From NCBI RefSeq assembly GCF_023074075.1, contig NZ_JADPKT010000070.1, positions 62,001 to 126,000 on the forward strand: a DNA stretch of 64,000 bases. The letters are read 5' to 3'. A program made the position numbers and the translations under genes. How positions within the stretch are numbered: the stretch's first letter is position 1; each line of letters starts with the position of its first letter. Under the pieces are notes generated by a model, which had not been told where the DNA came from, did not search any database, and saw nothing but the letters and a program-made list of their open reading frames with translations. The DNA is from Bradyrhizobium sp. 138 (lineage in GTDB: Bacteria > Pseudomonadota > Alphaproteobacteria > Rhizobiales > Xanthobacteraceae). Of this stretch, positions 8,863 to 16,765 are shown in pieces.

Positions 8863-9420
8863 TCACTTCTTGCGCTTGTCGTCCGCGAGAAATCGGCCGA
8901 ACGCCCCTTGCGCGAAGAGCAGTGGCTCCTGCGTGCTGTAGGTATAGGCCTCGACCGCGCCGAGAAAGATCACGTGGTCGCCACCATAATAACGGTTCAC
9001 GGAGCGGCATTGAAAGTTGGCGACGCTCTCGGCAAGCACCGGCGCTCCGCCGAGGCCCGGTGTCCAGTCCACACCGGCGAACTTGTCGTCCGATGACTTG
9101 GCGAATTTGCTCGCAAGTGCCTGCTGCGAAGCGCAAAGCACGTTGACCGTGAAATGGCTGGCGTTCTGGAAGATGGTCAAACTCGAGGAATAGACGACTA
9201 GGCTCCACAGGACCAGCGGAGGATTCAGAGACACCGAGGCGAACGAATTGCATGTCAGCCCGTAGGGCTTGCCGTCGGGCGCCGCGGCCGTGATGATCGT
9301 CACGCCCGTTGCGTAGGTTCCGAGCGCGTTGCGAAAGTCGCGGGGGTCGATCTGCGAGCTATCGCTCGCGAATTCGTTGGCGGGATCGGGAACGCGGGGC
9401 GGCTGCGGCAGATCATTCAT
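8863..9420 (-). CDS. Flavin reductase-like protein (two-component monooxygenase reductase)
   Basis: 185 aa, the usual size of HpaC-like flavin:NAD(P)H reductases. The core contains RDFRNALGTYATGVTIITA, then GLTCNSFASVSLNPPLVLWS, the split-barrel FMN-binding signature, and NRYYGGDHVIFLGAVEAY with the conserved GDH. It supplies reduced flavin to the oxygenase encoded 9 bases upstream on the same strand, a classic pairing. Cytoplasmic. Confidence 0.87.
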   Translation of the reverse strand: MNDLPQPPRVPDPANEFASDSSQIDPRDFRNALGTYATGVTIITAAAPDGKPYGLTCNSFASVSLNPPLVLWSLVVYSSSLTIFQNASHFTVNVLCASQQALASKFAKSSDDKFAGVDWTPGLGGAPVLAESVANFQCRSVNRYYGGDHVIFLGAVEAYTYSTQEPLLFAQGAFGRFLADDKRKK

Positions 9421-9429
9421 CAGCCGGCC

Positions 9430-10659
9430 TCACAGCGTGAGATTTTCGGACGGCAGGCCCAGCGCCACGCGTCCATAATTGGTCCCGGCCGCATCGAAGT
9501 TGAATGCGAGATGCGAGTTGATGGCGTGCGCATCGCGGAACTGTCGCTGCAATCCACCGGTCGTAAACAGGCCGCGCGCGCCGCTCGCGGCAAACAGCAT
9601 CGAGACCGCGTCCGTACACATATTCACTGAAAAAGATCCGTCGCGCCGATATCGGGTCTTGGTCGCCATATCAGGGATGTGCCCGCGCCGCGCGTCCTCC
9701 ATGGCTTCGAGGCACGCCGACCGCATGATCAGGCGCGCGGCGTCGATCTTCGCCGAGGCCTCCGCGATCTTGATCTGGGTGCTCTGAAAATCGCTCAATT
9801 TGGCACGGTTGTAGGTTGAAATACGATGACGTGCGACCTCCGTGTAATCGTCGAGACACGCCTGCGCATTCCCCAGCGCAACCCCAGAGAGGACGTATGG
9901 AAACAGCGAGAATACAGGGAGCGCATACAGCGGATTTGGATTGACCTTGCTTCCCGGCGTCGGGCCGCCTGAGAGATCGCCGACGGCGACCGTCATATGG
10001 TCTGCCACGAAGGCATCCCTGACCTCCACGTCGCAAGACCCCGTTCCGCGCAGTCCCGCGACATTCCAGGTGTCCAGCACATTGTAATCGCCTTTCGGCA
10101 GCAGAAAGATACGATACCCGATGCCATCAGCCTCGTCGTCGGAGTAGACCACGCTTGCAAGCATGTTCCAGTCGCAGGAGGCAACGCCGGAGGAGAACGG
10201 CCAGCTTCCGCGCAGCTGGTATCCGTCCTCGACTCTCGTGGCGCGTCCGGCGGGGAAAATGAACGAGGATGCGATCAGCGCGTCCGGATCACGGTCCCAG
10301 ACCAGATCCTGCGCCTTCTGCTCGAACATGCCGAGCATCCAGTGATGGCTCGCCAGATTGGCGAGATTCCAGGCTACCGACGCATCCGCTTGTCCGAGCA
10401 ACTCGGCGCAGTCGACGAGCGCGACATAGTCAAGCTCGGCGCCGCCGATCCGTGCCGGTTGCAGCATTCGGAACAGGCCGGCATCGTGGAGATCGCGTTC
10501 GGTTTCCGGCGGGAGATGCCGCAGTTCTTCCGTTCGCGCCGCCCGCTCGCGTAGTCGCGGTACGAGGGCTCGCGCCTTCTCCGTCATTTCCGCATAGGCG
10601 CGTTCGCCGGCTGCCGTCCCGGTGGGCTGACCTATGCTCGGCTTTCGACCAGGCGCCAT
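9430..10659 (-). CDS. Acyl-CoA dehydrogenase-fold flavin-dependent monooxygenase (HpaH/HsaA-like)
   Basis: 409 aa from ATG 10659; GAGGGA just upstream fits a ribosome site, whereas the GTG four codons earlier lies within that site. The protein has the acyl-CoA dehydrogenase architecture: N-terminal helices with LHDAGLFRMLQPARIGG, central WPFSSGVASCDW and C-terminal TGGLQRQFRDAHAINSH. These match group D monooxygenases that use free reduced flavin to hydroxylate aromatics, and the reductase gene follows 9 bases downstream. The substrate is probably a phenol or hydroxylated heterocycle. An ordinary acyl-CoA dehydrogenase is less likely because of the reductase partner. Confidence 0.82.
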   Translation of the reverse strand: MAPGRKPSIGQPTGTAAGERAYAEMTEKARALVPRLRERAARTEELRHLPPETERDLHDAGLFRMLQPARIGGAELDYVALVDCAELLGQADASVAWNLANLASHHWMLGMFEQKAQDLVWDRDPDALIASSFIFPAGRATRVEDGYQLRGSWPFSSGVASCDWNMLASVVYSDDEADGIGYRIFLLPKGDYNVLDTWNVAGLRGTGSCDVEVRDAFVADHMTVAVGDLSGGPTPGSKVNPNPLYALPVFSLFPYVLSGVALGNAQACLDDYTEVARHRISTYNRAKLSDFQSTQIKIAEASAKIDAARLIMRSACLEAMEDARRGHIPDMATKTRYRRDGSFSVNMCTDAVSMLFAASGARGLFTTGGLQRQFRDAHAINSHLAFNFDAAGTNYGRVALGLPSENLTL

Positions 10660-10763
10660 TCTGTCCCTCACTTCGCGTATTTATGCGGCCGCCCCTTCGC
10701 CAAATCAAGCCAATGCGGTCAGCATCGATTCGCACGGCGGCGGAATGGGGACTGCCCGCAGGC

Positions 10764-12029
10764 CTAGCCCGTCGACGGCTTGCTCGCGCCAAAGACTCCC
10801 TTCCGGGCGAATTCCGTGATCCGACGCTCGTCATAGCCGAGAATATGACGCAAGACGTCCTCGGTGTGCTCACCCAACAGCGGGGCCGCAACGGGATCGA
10901 CCGTGCCGGTGAGACTCATGGTAATCGGCGGCTCGATGTTGGGCACCCATTCCGCTGTATGGTGCGGAATCCGGTTCAAGCGATGGCGCTCGCGAGCTTC
11001 GGGGGCGTTGAATCCCTCCTCCACCGTCCGGAGATAGCCGACCGGAATATTGGCCTGCTTCATCTTAGCCATCCAGTTCTCGAGCGTGTCGCTGGCAAAG
11101 ACTTCCGCAATCGCTGCGCGCAGGAGCTCCTTGTTCTCGGAACGGGCCTTGCGCGTGGCAAATTGCGGACCGGTGATGAGATCTGGCCGGTTGAACACCT
11201 CGACCACGAGCCGGCGATAGAGCCGGTCGTTGGCGCAGGCCATATAGAGCGGCCCATCGGAGGCCTCGTAGACACCGACGGTCGGAGAGCCGCTGGGTGA
11301 ATTGCCGAACCGGCCGGGGTTCTCGCCGCTCATGAGATAGGCCATGCCATAGAAGCCGGTCATCCCCATCGCGACATCGAACAAGGCGACTTCGACATGT
11401 TGCCCGCGGCCAAGCCGGTCCCGCGCCAGCAGCGCCATCAGGATGGCGTTGCAGGCAGACATCCCCGTTGCCATGTCCACGATGGGCGGACCGGTGCGAA
11501 CCGCCGGGCCATCGGCAAATCCGTTGAGCGACATGAAGCCGCTCTCGGCCTGCGTGATGGGATCGAAGCCGGGGCGCGAGGCGAACGGCCCGGAGCGCCC
11601 GTAGGCGGAAATCGAGCAGTAGACCAGCCGTGGATTGAGCGGCGCGACCGTCTCATAGTCGAGCCCGAATTTCTTCATGACCCCGCTTGAAAAATTCTCC
11701 ACGACCACATCCGCCTTGCGGATCAAATCCAGCGCGATCTCGCGGGCCTGCGGCACCGAAAGGTCGAGCGCAATGCCGCGCTTGTTGCGGTTCAGGCTGA
11801 GATAGGCCGCGCTTTCACCGCCAATTTCGGCGTGCTCATAGGCGCGCGTGTCGTCGCCGCCGTCGGGATTCTCGATCTTGATGACGTGCGCACCAAAATC
11901 GGCCAGGGTCTGCGTGCAGGCCGGACCGGCAACGACCCGCGTGAAATCCACGACGAGCAGACCATCGAGCGCAGTCGGCCCTCTCGTCCCTCGCGGCGAA
12001 CGCTCCGGCAATTGGGGCTTGTTGGGCAT
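10764..12029 (-). CDS. CaiB/BaiF family (family III) CoA-transferase
   Basis: 421 aa starting at MPNKPQLPERS; the ATG at 12029 has GGGAG upstream, and an extension to 12104 lacks a comparable site. Family markers are LDGLLVVDFTRVVAGPACTQ with DFGAHVIKIENPDGGD, and SAYGRSGPFASRPGFD. The aspartate expected to carry the acyl/CoA intermediate would be in DPITQAESG or nearby. It moves CoA between organic acids. It probably activates an acid from the monooxygenase or dioxygenase route, feeding CoA-dependent steps such as the hydroxyacyl-CoA dehydrogenase at 459. Confidence 0.87.
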   Translation of the reverse strand: MPNKPQLPERSPRGTRGPTALDGLLVVDFTRVVAGPACTQTLADFGAHVIKIENPDGGDDTRAYEHAEIGGESAAYLSLNRNKRGIALDLSVPQAREIALDLIRKADVVVENFSSGVMKKFGLDYETVAPLNPRLVYCSISAYGRSGPFASRPGFDPITQAESGFMSLNGFADGPAVRTGPPIVDMATGMSACNAILMALLARDRLGRGQHVEVALFDVAMGMTGFYGMAYLMSGENPGRFGNSPSGSPTVGVYEASDGPLYMACANDRLYRRLVVEVFNRPDLITGPQFATRKARSENKELLRAAIAEVFASDTLENWMAKMKQANIPVGYLRTVEEGFNAPEARERHRLNRIPHHTAEWVPNIEPPITMSLTGTVDPVAAPLLGEHTEDVLRHILGYDERRITEFARKGVFGASKPSTG

Positions 12030-12143
12030 CGACGGTGCTCCCTTACATCGGCTTGTGGTCGCCGAATTCCGTGCAAGAGCAGACTTAAAGCCCGGCGCCG
12101 CCAACTTCGCAAGTGTCCCGCTCGCGTCACCCCGAAACGCAGA

Positions 12144-12177
12144 AACGGCCCGGCAGCGGTCAAGCTGCCGGGCCGTT
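12144..12177 (-). terminator. Rho-independent terminator-like hairpin
   Basis: A perfect 14-bp stem (12144-12157 with 12164-12177) around a 6-nt loop. Read on the minus strand it is followed by TTTCTGCGTTT, so it most plausibly ends transcripts from the GNAT gene upstream. Confidence 0.7.
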
Positions 12178-12274
12178 AGACATTTCCGAGCGTACGGAAG
12201 CCACGCGCGTCTCGCGCAGCCATTCTAGTTTGAGCAAGTCGCGTTCCGCATGACGGGAAACCCGCTCCAATTGC

Positions 12275-12703
12275 TCAGCGCAGCCATTTTCGCCAATAAA
12301 GCGTATGCGACCAGCCCCAGGGCGTTTCGGGCTCGTGGAGCCGATAACCCGCACGGATGAAATTGTTGGCAGATACCGGATTGTCCGTCGTATCTGAGAC
12401 GATGCTGTCCCATCCGAGGCGTCGCCCTCGCACTTCGATCGCCCGCATCAGCCTGAGTTGCAGTCCCCGCCCCCAGTGCCGCTGCAAGACCCCGACCCGG
12501 CAGAAATATCCGCTGTTCCGCGCATGCGTCGACGGCACGACACCGGCGAAGGCAACCGCGTCATCATCGTGATAGGCGATCCACCACGCGCCCGACCCGA
12601 ACTGCGGCATGGAGGCCCCATCGAGGAATGTCAGTCGATGCAAATCACCGAGAGTCTCGGCAGTCTCGTCATCGTCCGCATCGACGATCCGAATTCTGTA
12701 CAT
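12275..12703 (-). CDS. GNAT family N-acetyltransferase
   Basis: 142 aa from the ATG at 12703 (MYRIRIVDADD). The acetyl-CoA-binding motif A is recognisable as VGVLQRHWGRGLQLRLM, where GRG stands in for the usual R/Q-x-x-G-x-G/A. Motif B residues follow in SANNFIRAGY. It should acetylate a small molecule or protein from acetyl-CoA; the acceptor is not predictable. It stands alone, upstream of a strong hairpin, and opposite no partner gene. Confidence 0.75.
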   Translation of the reverse strand: MYRIRIVDADDDETAETLGDLHRLTFLDGASMPQFGSGAWWIAYHDDDAVAFAGVVPSTHARNSGYFCRVGVLQRHWGRGLQLRLMRAIEVRGRRLGWDSIVSDTTDNPVSANNFIRAGYRLHEPETPWGWSHTLYWRKWLR

Positions 12704-12756
12704 GGGATAGCCTGTTGGCCAGGTAATGCTGAGTGCGCGACAGCGACCGTCGAAGC

Positions 12757-13056
12757 TCACTTGCCCAGCACGACTTTGACGCCGAGCCAGACCGCCCCCA
12801 TCAGGCCGGTCGCAATCACCGTGATCACTGCCTTGAAGGTGTAGCTCTGCGCCTGTTCCACGCTCTTTCGCCAGCGCCGCAGGTGCTGGAAATCAGCTCT
12901 GAGCTCTTTCCGGTCGTCGTCTTCGATCCCGAACGAGGCCAGGACTGATGTCACCGCTTTCAAGACGATGGCGTCGACGCTCTCCTGTTGAACTCTTTGT
13001 TGCTCGGCCAATGTCTGCGCGACAATCGCCCGGATCTCATCGTCTTGAATTTTCAC
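12757..13056 (-). CDS. Small phage-like membrane protein of unknown function
   Basis: 99 aa from GTG 13056, whose GTGA overlaps the stop of the upstream reading frame by 4 bases. The first half is charged and helical (IQDDEIRAIVAQTLAEQQ). The C-terminal third has a single transmembrane helix (AVITVIATGLMGAVWLGV). Soluble helix plus C-terminal anchor, coupled to another short membrane ORF, recalls accessory genes of prophage lysis regions, but no lysozyme or spanin gene is visible. Function unknown. Confidence 0.55.
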   Translation of the reverse strand: MKIQDDEIRAIVAQTLAEQQRVQQESVDAIVLKAVTSVLASFGIEDDDRKELRADFQHLRRWRKSVEQAQSYTFKAVITVIATGLMGAVWLGVKVVLGK

Positions 13057-13226
13057 CGCCTGATGATCCTCGCAACGTTCTCGAAACCGCGCTTGGCGAA
13101 GTAGAAGGAGACGACCAGATTGGCCGTGATCGCCGCAAATCCCGCCAGCGCGTCCGTCGAGCCAAACCCAAGGACCTTGTCCCAGACCAAGAGCTTTGCG
13201 AAGTAGAGCGCCACGCAATAGCCCAT
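13053..13226 (-). CDS. Short holin-like membrane protein, possibly 5'-truncated
   Basis: 57 aa from ATG 13226, with two hydrophobic segments (YCVALYFAKLLVW and LAGFAAITANLVVSFYFA) and a basic C terminus. The same frame stays open upstream to 13343 with protein-like residues (RFAWRDLPRIFFVWRDDDR) but no ATG, GTG or TTG codon. The gene may therefore have lost its original start. Its stop overlaps the next gene's GTG. The interval 13227-13515 otherwise shows only weak overlapping ORFs and nothing I can assign. Prophage remnant is the likeliest reading. Confidence 0.45.
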   Translation of the reverse strand: MGYCVALYFAKLLVWDKVLGFGSTDALAGFAAITANLVVSFYFAKRGFENVARIIRR

Positions 13227-13515
13227 CAGCTTGTCCGGCTCGTACCCGCGAGCGATATCAGATAAGCGGTCATCATCCCTCCATACGAAGAAAATGCGCG
13301 GCAGATCGCGCCAGGCGAAGCGCGATCGTTTCGGGCGCGAACCCTATCTCCGTCTCTTCCGGAGACCGCAGCGGCGCGGGCCATCGGCCCCTGCGCCGCG
13401 GGCCGGCACGTTCGCGCGTGCACGGCCAGCAATGGTTCGGACGGCGGCGCGCCGATCGGCGCTCCAGGTTTGACGAGTGCGTGGCCGCAATGCGCCGCCG
13501 CCGTCCGATTCTGAA

Positions 13516-13613
13516 ATCGAGACGAAAAAACCCGCAGCGGATGTGCTCCGCGCGGGTGAACCAAACTCGTCTCGATGATGTCATTCTGCCGGTGTTTTGC
13601 CCGACGTGTCAAA
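13516..13613 (+). repeat. Nested-hairpin dispersed repeat, copy 1
   Basis: About 98 bases. Outer inverted repeat ATCGAGACG / CGTCTCGAT encloses an inner CCCGC-A-GCGG / CCGC-GCGGG stem. A tail follows that contains GGTGTTTTGCCCGACGTGTC. Closely related to 14275-14366 and 18232-18332, all in the same orientation. Confidence 0.9.
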
Positions 13614-13659
13614 CGAACTTGCAGGCTCGGCGAAAGTTAGCCGATCGGAGGACCCGCCA

Positions 13660-13860
13660 ATGACATCCAAGACGACGTACCAGCAGACATCGCGTAGCCT
13701 GCCTGGAGACAAGCCGTTGCGCGACAAAAAGCGCGACATGCAGGACGAGATCATCGAAGATTCCGGCGAGGCCGGAGACAACGGTCGCGATCTCGAGCAC
13801 GGCGAAGGCGGCACCATCAGCCTTCCCGAAAAACCCGGCGATCTGGCGCAGGACGACTAG
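13660..13860 (+). CDS. Small hydrophilic protein of unknown function
   Basis: 66 aa from ATG 13660 with CGGAGGA 9 bases before it; a longer reading from 13597 would start inside the repeat and is less likely. Very acidic and hydrophilic (GDKPLRDKKRD, EDSGEAGDNGRD), with no cysteine or membrane helix, and probably disordered. Similar short proteins are familiar from Bradyrhizobium genomes by memory only. It lies 63 bases upstream of the receiver gene and may share its transcript. Confidence 0.6.
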   Translation: MTSKTTYQQTSRSLPGDKPLRDKKRDMQDEIIEDSGEAGDNGRDLEHGEGGTISLPEKPGDLAQDD

Positions 13861-13923
13861 GCTCGCCGGAACCTACCCGCCGGGCGGCGCGTTGATCCCT
13901 TCGTTGGAAGGAACGTTCGCGCG

Positions 13924-14268
13924 ATGAGCCACACTGTCTTGGTCGTTGATGACGATCCCGCCGTCCTCGATGTGATCATCGGCATGCTGGAAGATCTCGG
14001 CTGCCAGGTGATCAGCGCTCAAAGCGGACCGGAGGCACTCGACCGGCTCGAGCAGAACAAGGAGATCTCCATCCTCATCACTGACATCAACATGCCCGGC
14101 ATGGATGGTCATGAATTGGCCGAGCTGGCAAAGCGAGTCCGCCCCGAATTGAAAATGCTGCAATTGTCGGGTCGCGAGCCCCGGCGCGGTGGCCTGCCCA
14201 TGATCCGGAAGCCGTTCTCGTTCGAGGAACTCGCCGACATCATGCAGCGAACCACCGGCATTTGCTGA
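13924..14268 (+). CDS. Single-domain response regulator (CheY/FixJ-type receiver)
   Basis: 114 aa consisting only of a receiver domain. The acidic cluster is D9-D11 (VLVVDDDPAV), the phosphoacceptor is D54 in ITDINMPGMDG, and the conserved lysine is K96 in IRKPFS. No output domain, so it acts by protein contact or as a phosphate sink. No histidine kinase is next to it. The gene ends 6 bases before repeat copy 2, whose hairpin may serve as its terminator. Confidence 0.88.
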   Translation: MSHTVLVVDDDPAVLDVIIGMLEDLGCQVISAQSGPEALDRLEQNKEISILITDINMPGMDGHELAELAKRVRPELKMLQLSGREPRRGGLPMIRKPFSFEELADIMQRTTGIC

Positions 14269-14274
14269 ATCGGC

Positions 14275-14366
14275 AAAACAAAACCCGCAGCGGGCATCTC
14301 CCGCGCGGGCTGAACCAAACTCTCTCGATGATGCCAATATGCCGGTGTTTTGCCCGACGTGTCAAC
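14275..14366 (+). repeat. Nested-hairpin dispersed repeat, copy 2
   Basis: Same family as 13516-13613. The inner stem is CCCGC-A-GCGGG / CCCGC-GCGGG with loop CATCT; the left outer arm is lost. The tail GGTGTTTTGCCCGACGTGTC is intact. Directly follows the receiver gene, so it may terminate it. Confidence 0.88.
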
Positions 14367-14490
14367 GCGGCGAACGCGGAAAGAGAAAGCGCCTCCTCCG
14401 AGCTCAATATGTGGTGCGCAACGGGCTTGCTTCAAGTCCCCGCCTCTGCCGTAGAACCCCCGACCCAACAGCAAGCCGAGGGGTCACGAC

Positions 14491-16023
14491 ATGTCTGTAC
14501 TGCTTCCCACGTCCCGTTCGCGCCGCCGCCCGCAGCGAACCCGCGCGGAAAACCCGGCGCGGAGCGAGCACGCCGTCGTGATCTCAGGCGGCGGCCCGAC
14601 CGGCCTGATGTTGGCCGCCGAGCTCGCGCTCGCAGATGTCGACGTCGCCGTGGTCGAGCGGCGTTCCGATCAGGCGATTGTCGAAACGCGCGCCGGCGGC
14701 TTGCACGCCCGCACCATCGAGATCCTCGATCAGCGCGGCGTTGCGGATCGCTTCCTGCGCGACGGACAGATCGTCCAGCTCGCGGGCTTTGCCTGGACCA
14801 GGCTCGACATCAGCGACCTCCCCACAAGGCACGCTTACGGGCTCGCGCTGCGGCAGACCCGCATCGAGCGCATCCTGGCCGATTGGGCCGAAGAGCTCGC
14901 GATCCCCTTCTATCGGAATCGCGAGGTCACGGGCTTTGCGGAAGGCAAGACCGGCGTCGACGTCTCGCTGTCGAACGGCGAGACGCTGCGCGCGAATTAC
15001 CTAGTCGGCTGCGACGGCGGCCGCAGCCTGGTGCGCAAGACCGCCGGCATCGATTTCGCCGGCACCTCACCGACGCTCAGCAACCTGATGGCCGAGGTCG
15101 AGATGCGCGAGGAACCGCAATTCGGCCTGCGTCACGACACGCTCGGCTTTCACGGCCTCAGCAAGACCGAGAGCGGGCGCGTGCTGGTCGTCGTGACCGA
15201 AGCAACCCTCGATCGCACCGGTGCGCCGACCCAGCGCGATCTCACTGATGCCCTCGTCGCGGTCTACGGCACCGACTTCGGTCTGCAACACCCGGCCTGG
15301 ATTTCCCGCTTGACCGATGCGGCCCGGCAGGCCACCTCCTATCGCAAAGGCCGCGTGCTGCTCGCCGGCGATGCCGCGCATATCCATCACTCCGTCGGCG
15401 GGCAAGGCCTCAACCTGGGTGTGCAGGACGCCGTCAATCTCGGCTGGAAGCTGGCGCAGGTGATCAACGGCATCTCGCCCGACAGCCTGCTCGACAGCTA
15501 CCACACCGAGCGCCATCCGGTTGCCGCGCGCGTCCTCAGAAACACCATGGCGCAGATCGCCCTGCTCCGCCGCGGCGACGACGGCCGCAAGGCCGCGCGC
15601 GACACCATCGCCGAACTGCTCAGCATGGACGAGCCGCGCAAACGTTATGGCGCGATGATGAGCGGGCTCGACATCGCTTACGATCTGGGCAAAGGCCACA
15701 AGCTGCTCGGCCGGCGCATGCCCGATCTCGAGCTGACGGTCGAAGGACAGAAGCGAACAGTGTTCTCGCTGCTGCACGGCGCGCGCGGCGTGTTGCTCAA
15801 TTTTGACAAGCGCCGCGGCATCGACATCGCACCCTGGGCGGATCGCATCGGCGTCGTTGACGCCGCCTATGACGGTCCATGGGAGCTTCCCGCGATCGGA
15901 CAGGTTGCCGCGCCCAGCGCTGTGCTGGTGCGGCCCGACGGGCATGTGGCCTGGGTGGGAGACGGGAGCCAACACGGACTCGAGGAGGCGCTGACGCGGT
16001 GGTTCGGGTTGGATGCCGCATAA
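14491..16023 (+). CDS. FAD-dependent aromatic-ring monooxygenase (PheA/TfdB/Rox family)
   Basis: 510 aa, typical for class A flavoprotein monooxygenases with a C-terminal thioredoxin-like domain. FAD motif GGGPTG at 33-38, CDGGRS at 174-179, and GDAAH at 293-297 followed by GGQGLNLGVQDAVNLGWKL. The last ~130 residues carry the thioredoxin-like domain without its catalytic cysteines. It hydroxylates an aromatic or polyketide-type substrate with NAD(P)H and O2. Relatives include rifampicin and tetracycline hydroxylases, so drug or phenolic detoxification is possible. The N-terminal 20 residues are Arg-rich and may be over-extended. It has no partner gene. Confidence 0.85.
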   Translation: MSVLLPTSRSRRRPQRTRAENPARSEHAVVISGGGPTGLMLAAELALADVDVAVVERRSDQAIVETRAGGLHARTIEILDQRGVADRFLRDGQIVQLAGFAWTRLDISDLPTRHAYGLALRQTRIERILADWAEELAIPFYRNREVTGFAEGKTGVDVSLSNGETLRANYLVGCDGGRSLVRKTAGIDFAGTSPTLSNLMAEVEMREEPQFGLRHDTLGFHGLSKTESGRVLVVVTEATLDRTGAPTQRDLTDALVAVYGTDFGLQHPAWISRLTDAARQATSYRKGRVLLAGDAAHIHHSVGGQGLNLGVQDAVNLGWKLAQVINGISPDSLLDSYHTERHPVAARVLRNTMAQIALLRRGDDGRKAARDTIAELLSMDEPRKRYGAMMSGLDIAYDLGKGHKLLGRRMPDLELTVEGQKRTVFSLLHGARGVLLNFDKRRGIDIAPWADRIGVVDAAYDGPWELPAIGQVAAPSAVLVRPDGHVAWVGDGSQHGLEEALTRWFGLDAA

Positions 16024-16103
16024 GGCCCAAGCCCATCAATCGCTGCAGTTTCTAAAAATTTGGCGGCCTGTCGCACTTCACCGCCTCCAGCAAAACGGGC
16101 TAG

Positions 16104-16320
16104 TTGTGCAAAACCTGCACAAACCCGGAACGCGGACTACCATTACGGGAATCAGGGTATACTGGAACTTGATTCGAGAGGGGCCCTGTGGCGGGGCGCC
16201 CTCTCGAACCCGCATAACGCAGCTAGGGGCTGCTAGCGGGCATTGGCGATACCAACGCCCGGACAATGAGTCCGGATTCGTCATCAGTCAATAGCGGCCC
16301 CACATTTTGTAAAGGGGCCA
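16104..16320 (+). promoter_or_regulatory. Structured leader of the Cas2-like gene: inverted repeat and serial hairpins
   Basis: The 299-base gap before ATG 16323 holds an inverted repeat TTGTGCA/TGCACAA (16104-16122) and a TATACT box (16158-16163). Hairpins follow: a 10-bp stem at 16174-16208, GGGCaTTGG/CCAAcGCCC at 16238-16260, CCGGAC/GTCCGG at 16259-16275, and GGCCCC/GGGGCC at 16296-16319. The last stem covers the AGGGG ribosome site. The two middle stems share bases 16259-16260, so they may be alternatives. I recognise no known riboswitch. Confidence 0.5.
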
Positions 16321-16322
16321 GA

Positions 16323-16601
16323 ATGGCCAATTTCATTCTAAGTTATGATCTCAACGGACCTCGGCCGTCTCACAAAGAGATGGACGATCATCTACAGAAG
16401 ATCGGCGCGGCGCGAGGACGTATCCTTGAGACCGTTTGGTATGTTGCGTATGCGGGCGATCTGAATTCACTTCGAGATCACGTAAAGTCGATCCTTGGGA
16501 AGGAGGATTTGCTTCTGGTAGTCGAAGGCAAAGAGGCGACATGGACGAAGCTCCTTGTTGATACTGAATCGCTCAAGTCCACTTGGAGAGCAAACCGCTA
16601 A
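16323..16601 (+). CDS. Orphan Cas2-fold / SinR-like protein
   Basis: 92 aa from ATG 16323, with AAGGGG 6 bases before it. The N terminus FILSYDLNGP is a ferredoxin-like first strand with Asp9 where Cas2 proteins have their conserved Asp. A helix, then WYVAYAG and DLLLVVEGKE strands follow, the order expected for the Cas2/VapD fold. No cas1, other cas gene or CRISPR array is in the window, so it is an orphan, as with SinR-family proteins. It may be an endoribonuclease or only a structural relative; activity is not shown. A terminator follows 12 bases downstream, making it monocistronic. Confidence 0.6.
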   Translation: MANFILSYDLNGPRPSHKEMDDHLQKIGAARGRILETVWYVAYAGDLNSLRDHVKSILGKEDLLLVVEGKEATWTKLLVDTESLKSTWRANR

Positions 16602-16613
16602 TCCAAATAGTTG

Positions 16614-16639
16614 GAAGCCCGGCTTACTTGCCGGGCTTC
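16614..16639 (+). terminator. Rho-independent terminator of the Cas2-like gene
   Basis: Perfect 10-bp stem GAAGCCCGGC / GCCGGGCTTC with a TTACTT loop, followed by TTCGCTTT. It sits 12 bases after the stop codon. Confidence 0.85.
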
Positions 16640-16765
16640 TTCGCTTTAACGAACCTCCATAGTTAGTTTTCCTTCAGCGGCTTGGCTGGCGTCCCGCATC
16701 ACGTAGCGCAGCCTCAAACTTTCTCGAACCTCTCAATCTGCGTTCTTTCGTCAGGTTTTCGCGCC

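Noticed and set aside
12160..12354. Minus-strand ORF running past the end of the GNAT gene into the terminator
   Set aside because: Overlaps the GNAT gene and stops inside the hairpin; no start with a ribosome site.
16130..16275. tRNA-like or known riboswitch in the Cas2-like gene's leader
   Set aside because: Several hairpins, but no cloverleaf, T-arm sequence or recognised riboswitch core.
16323..16601. CRISPR-Cas locus around the Cas2-like gene
   Set aside because: No cas1, no other cas gene and no spacer-repeat array found on either side.
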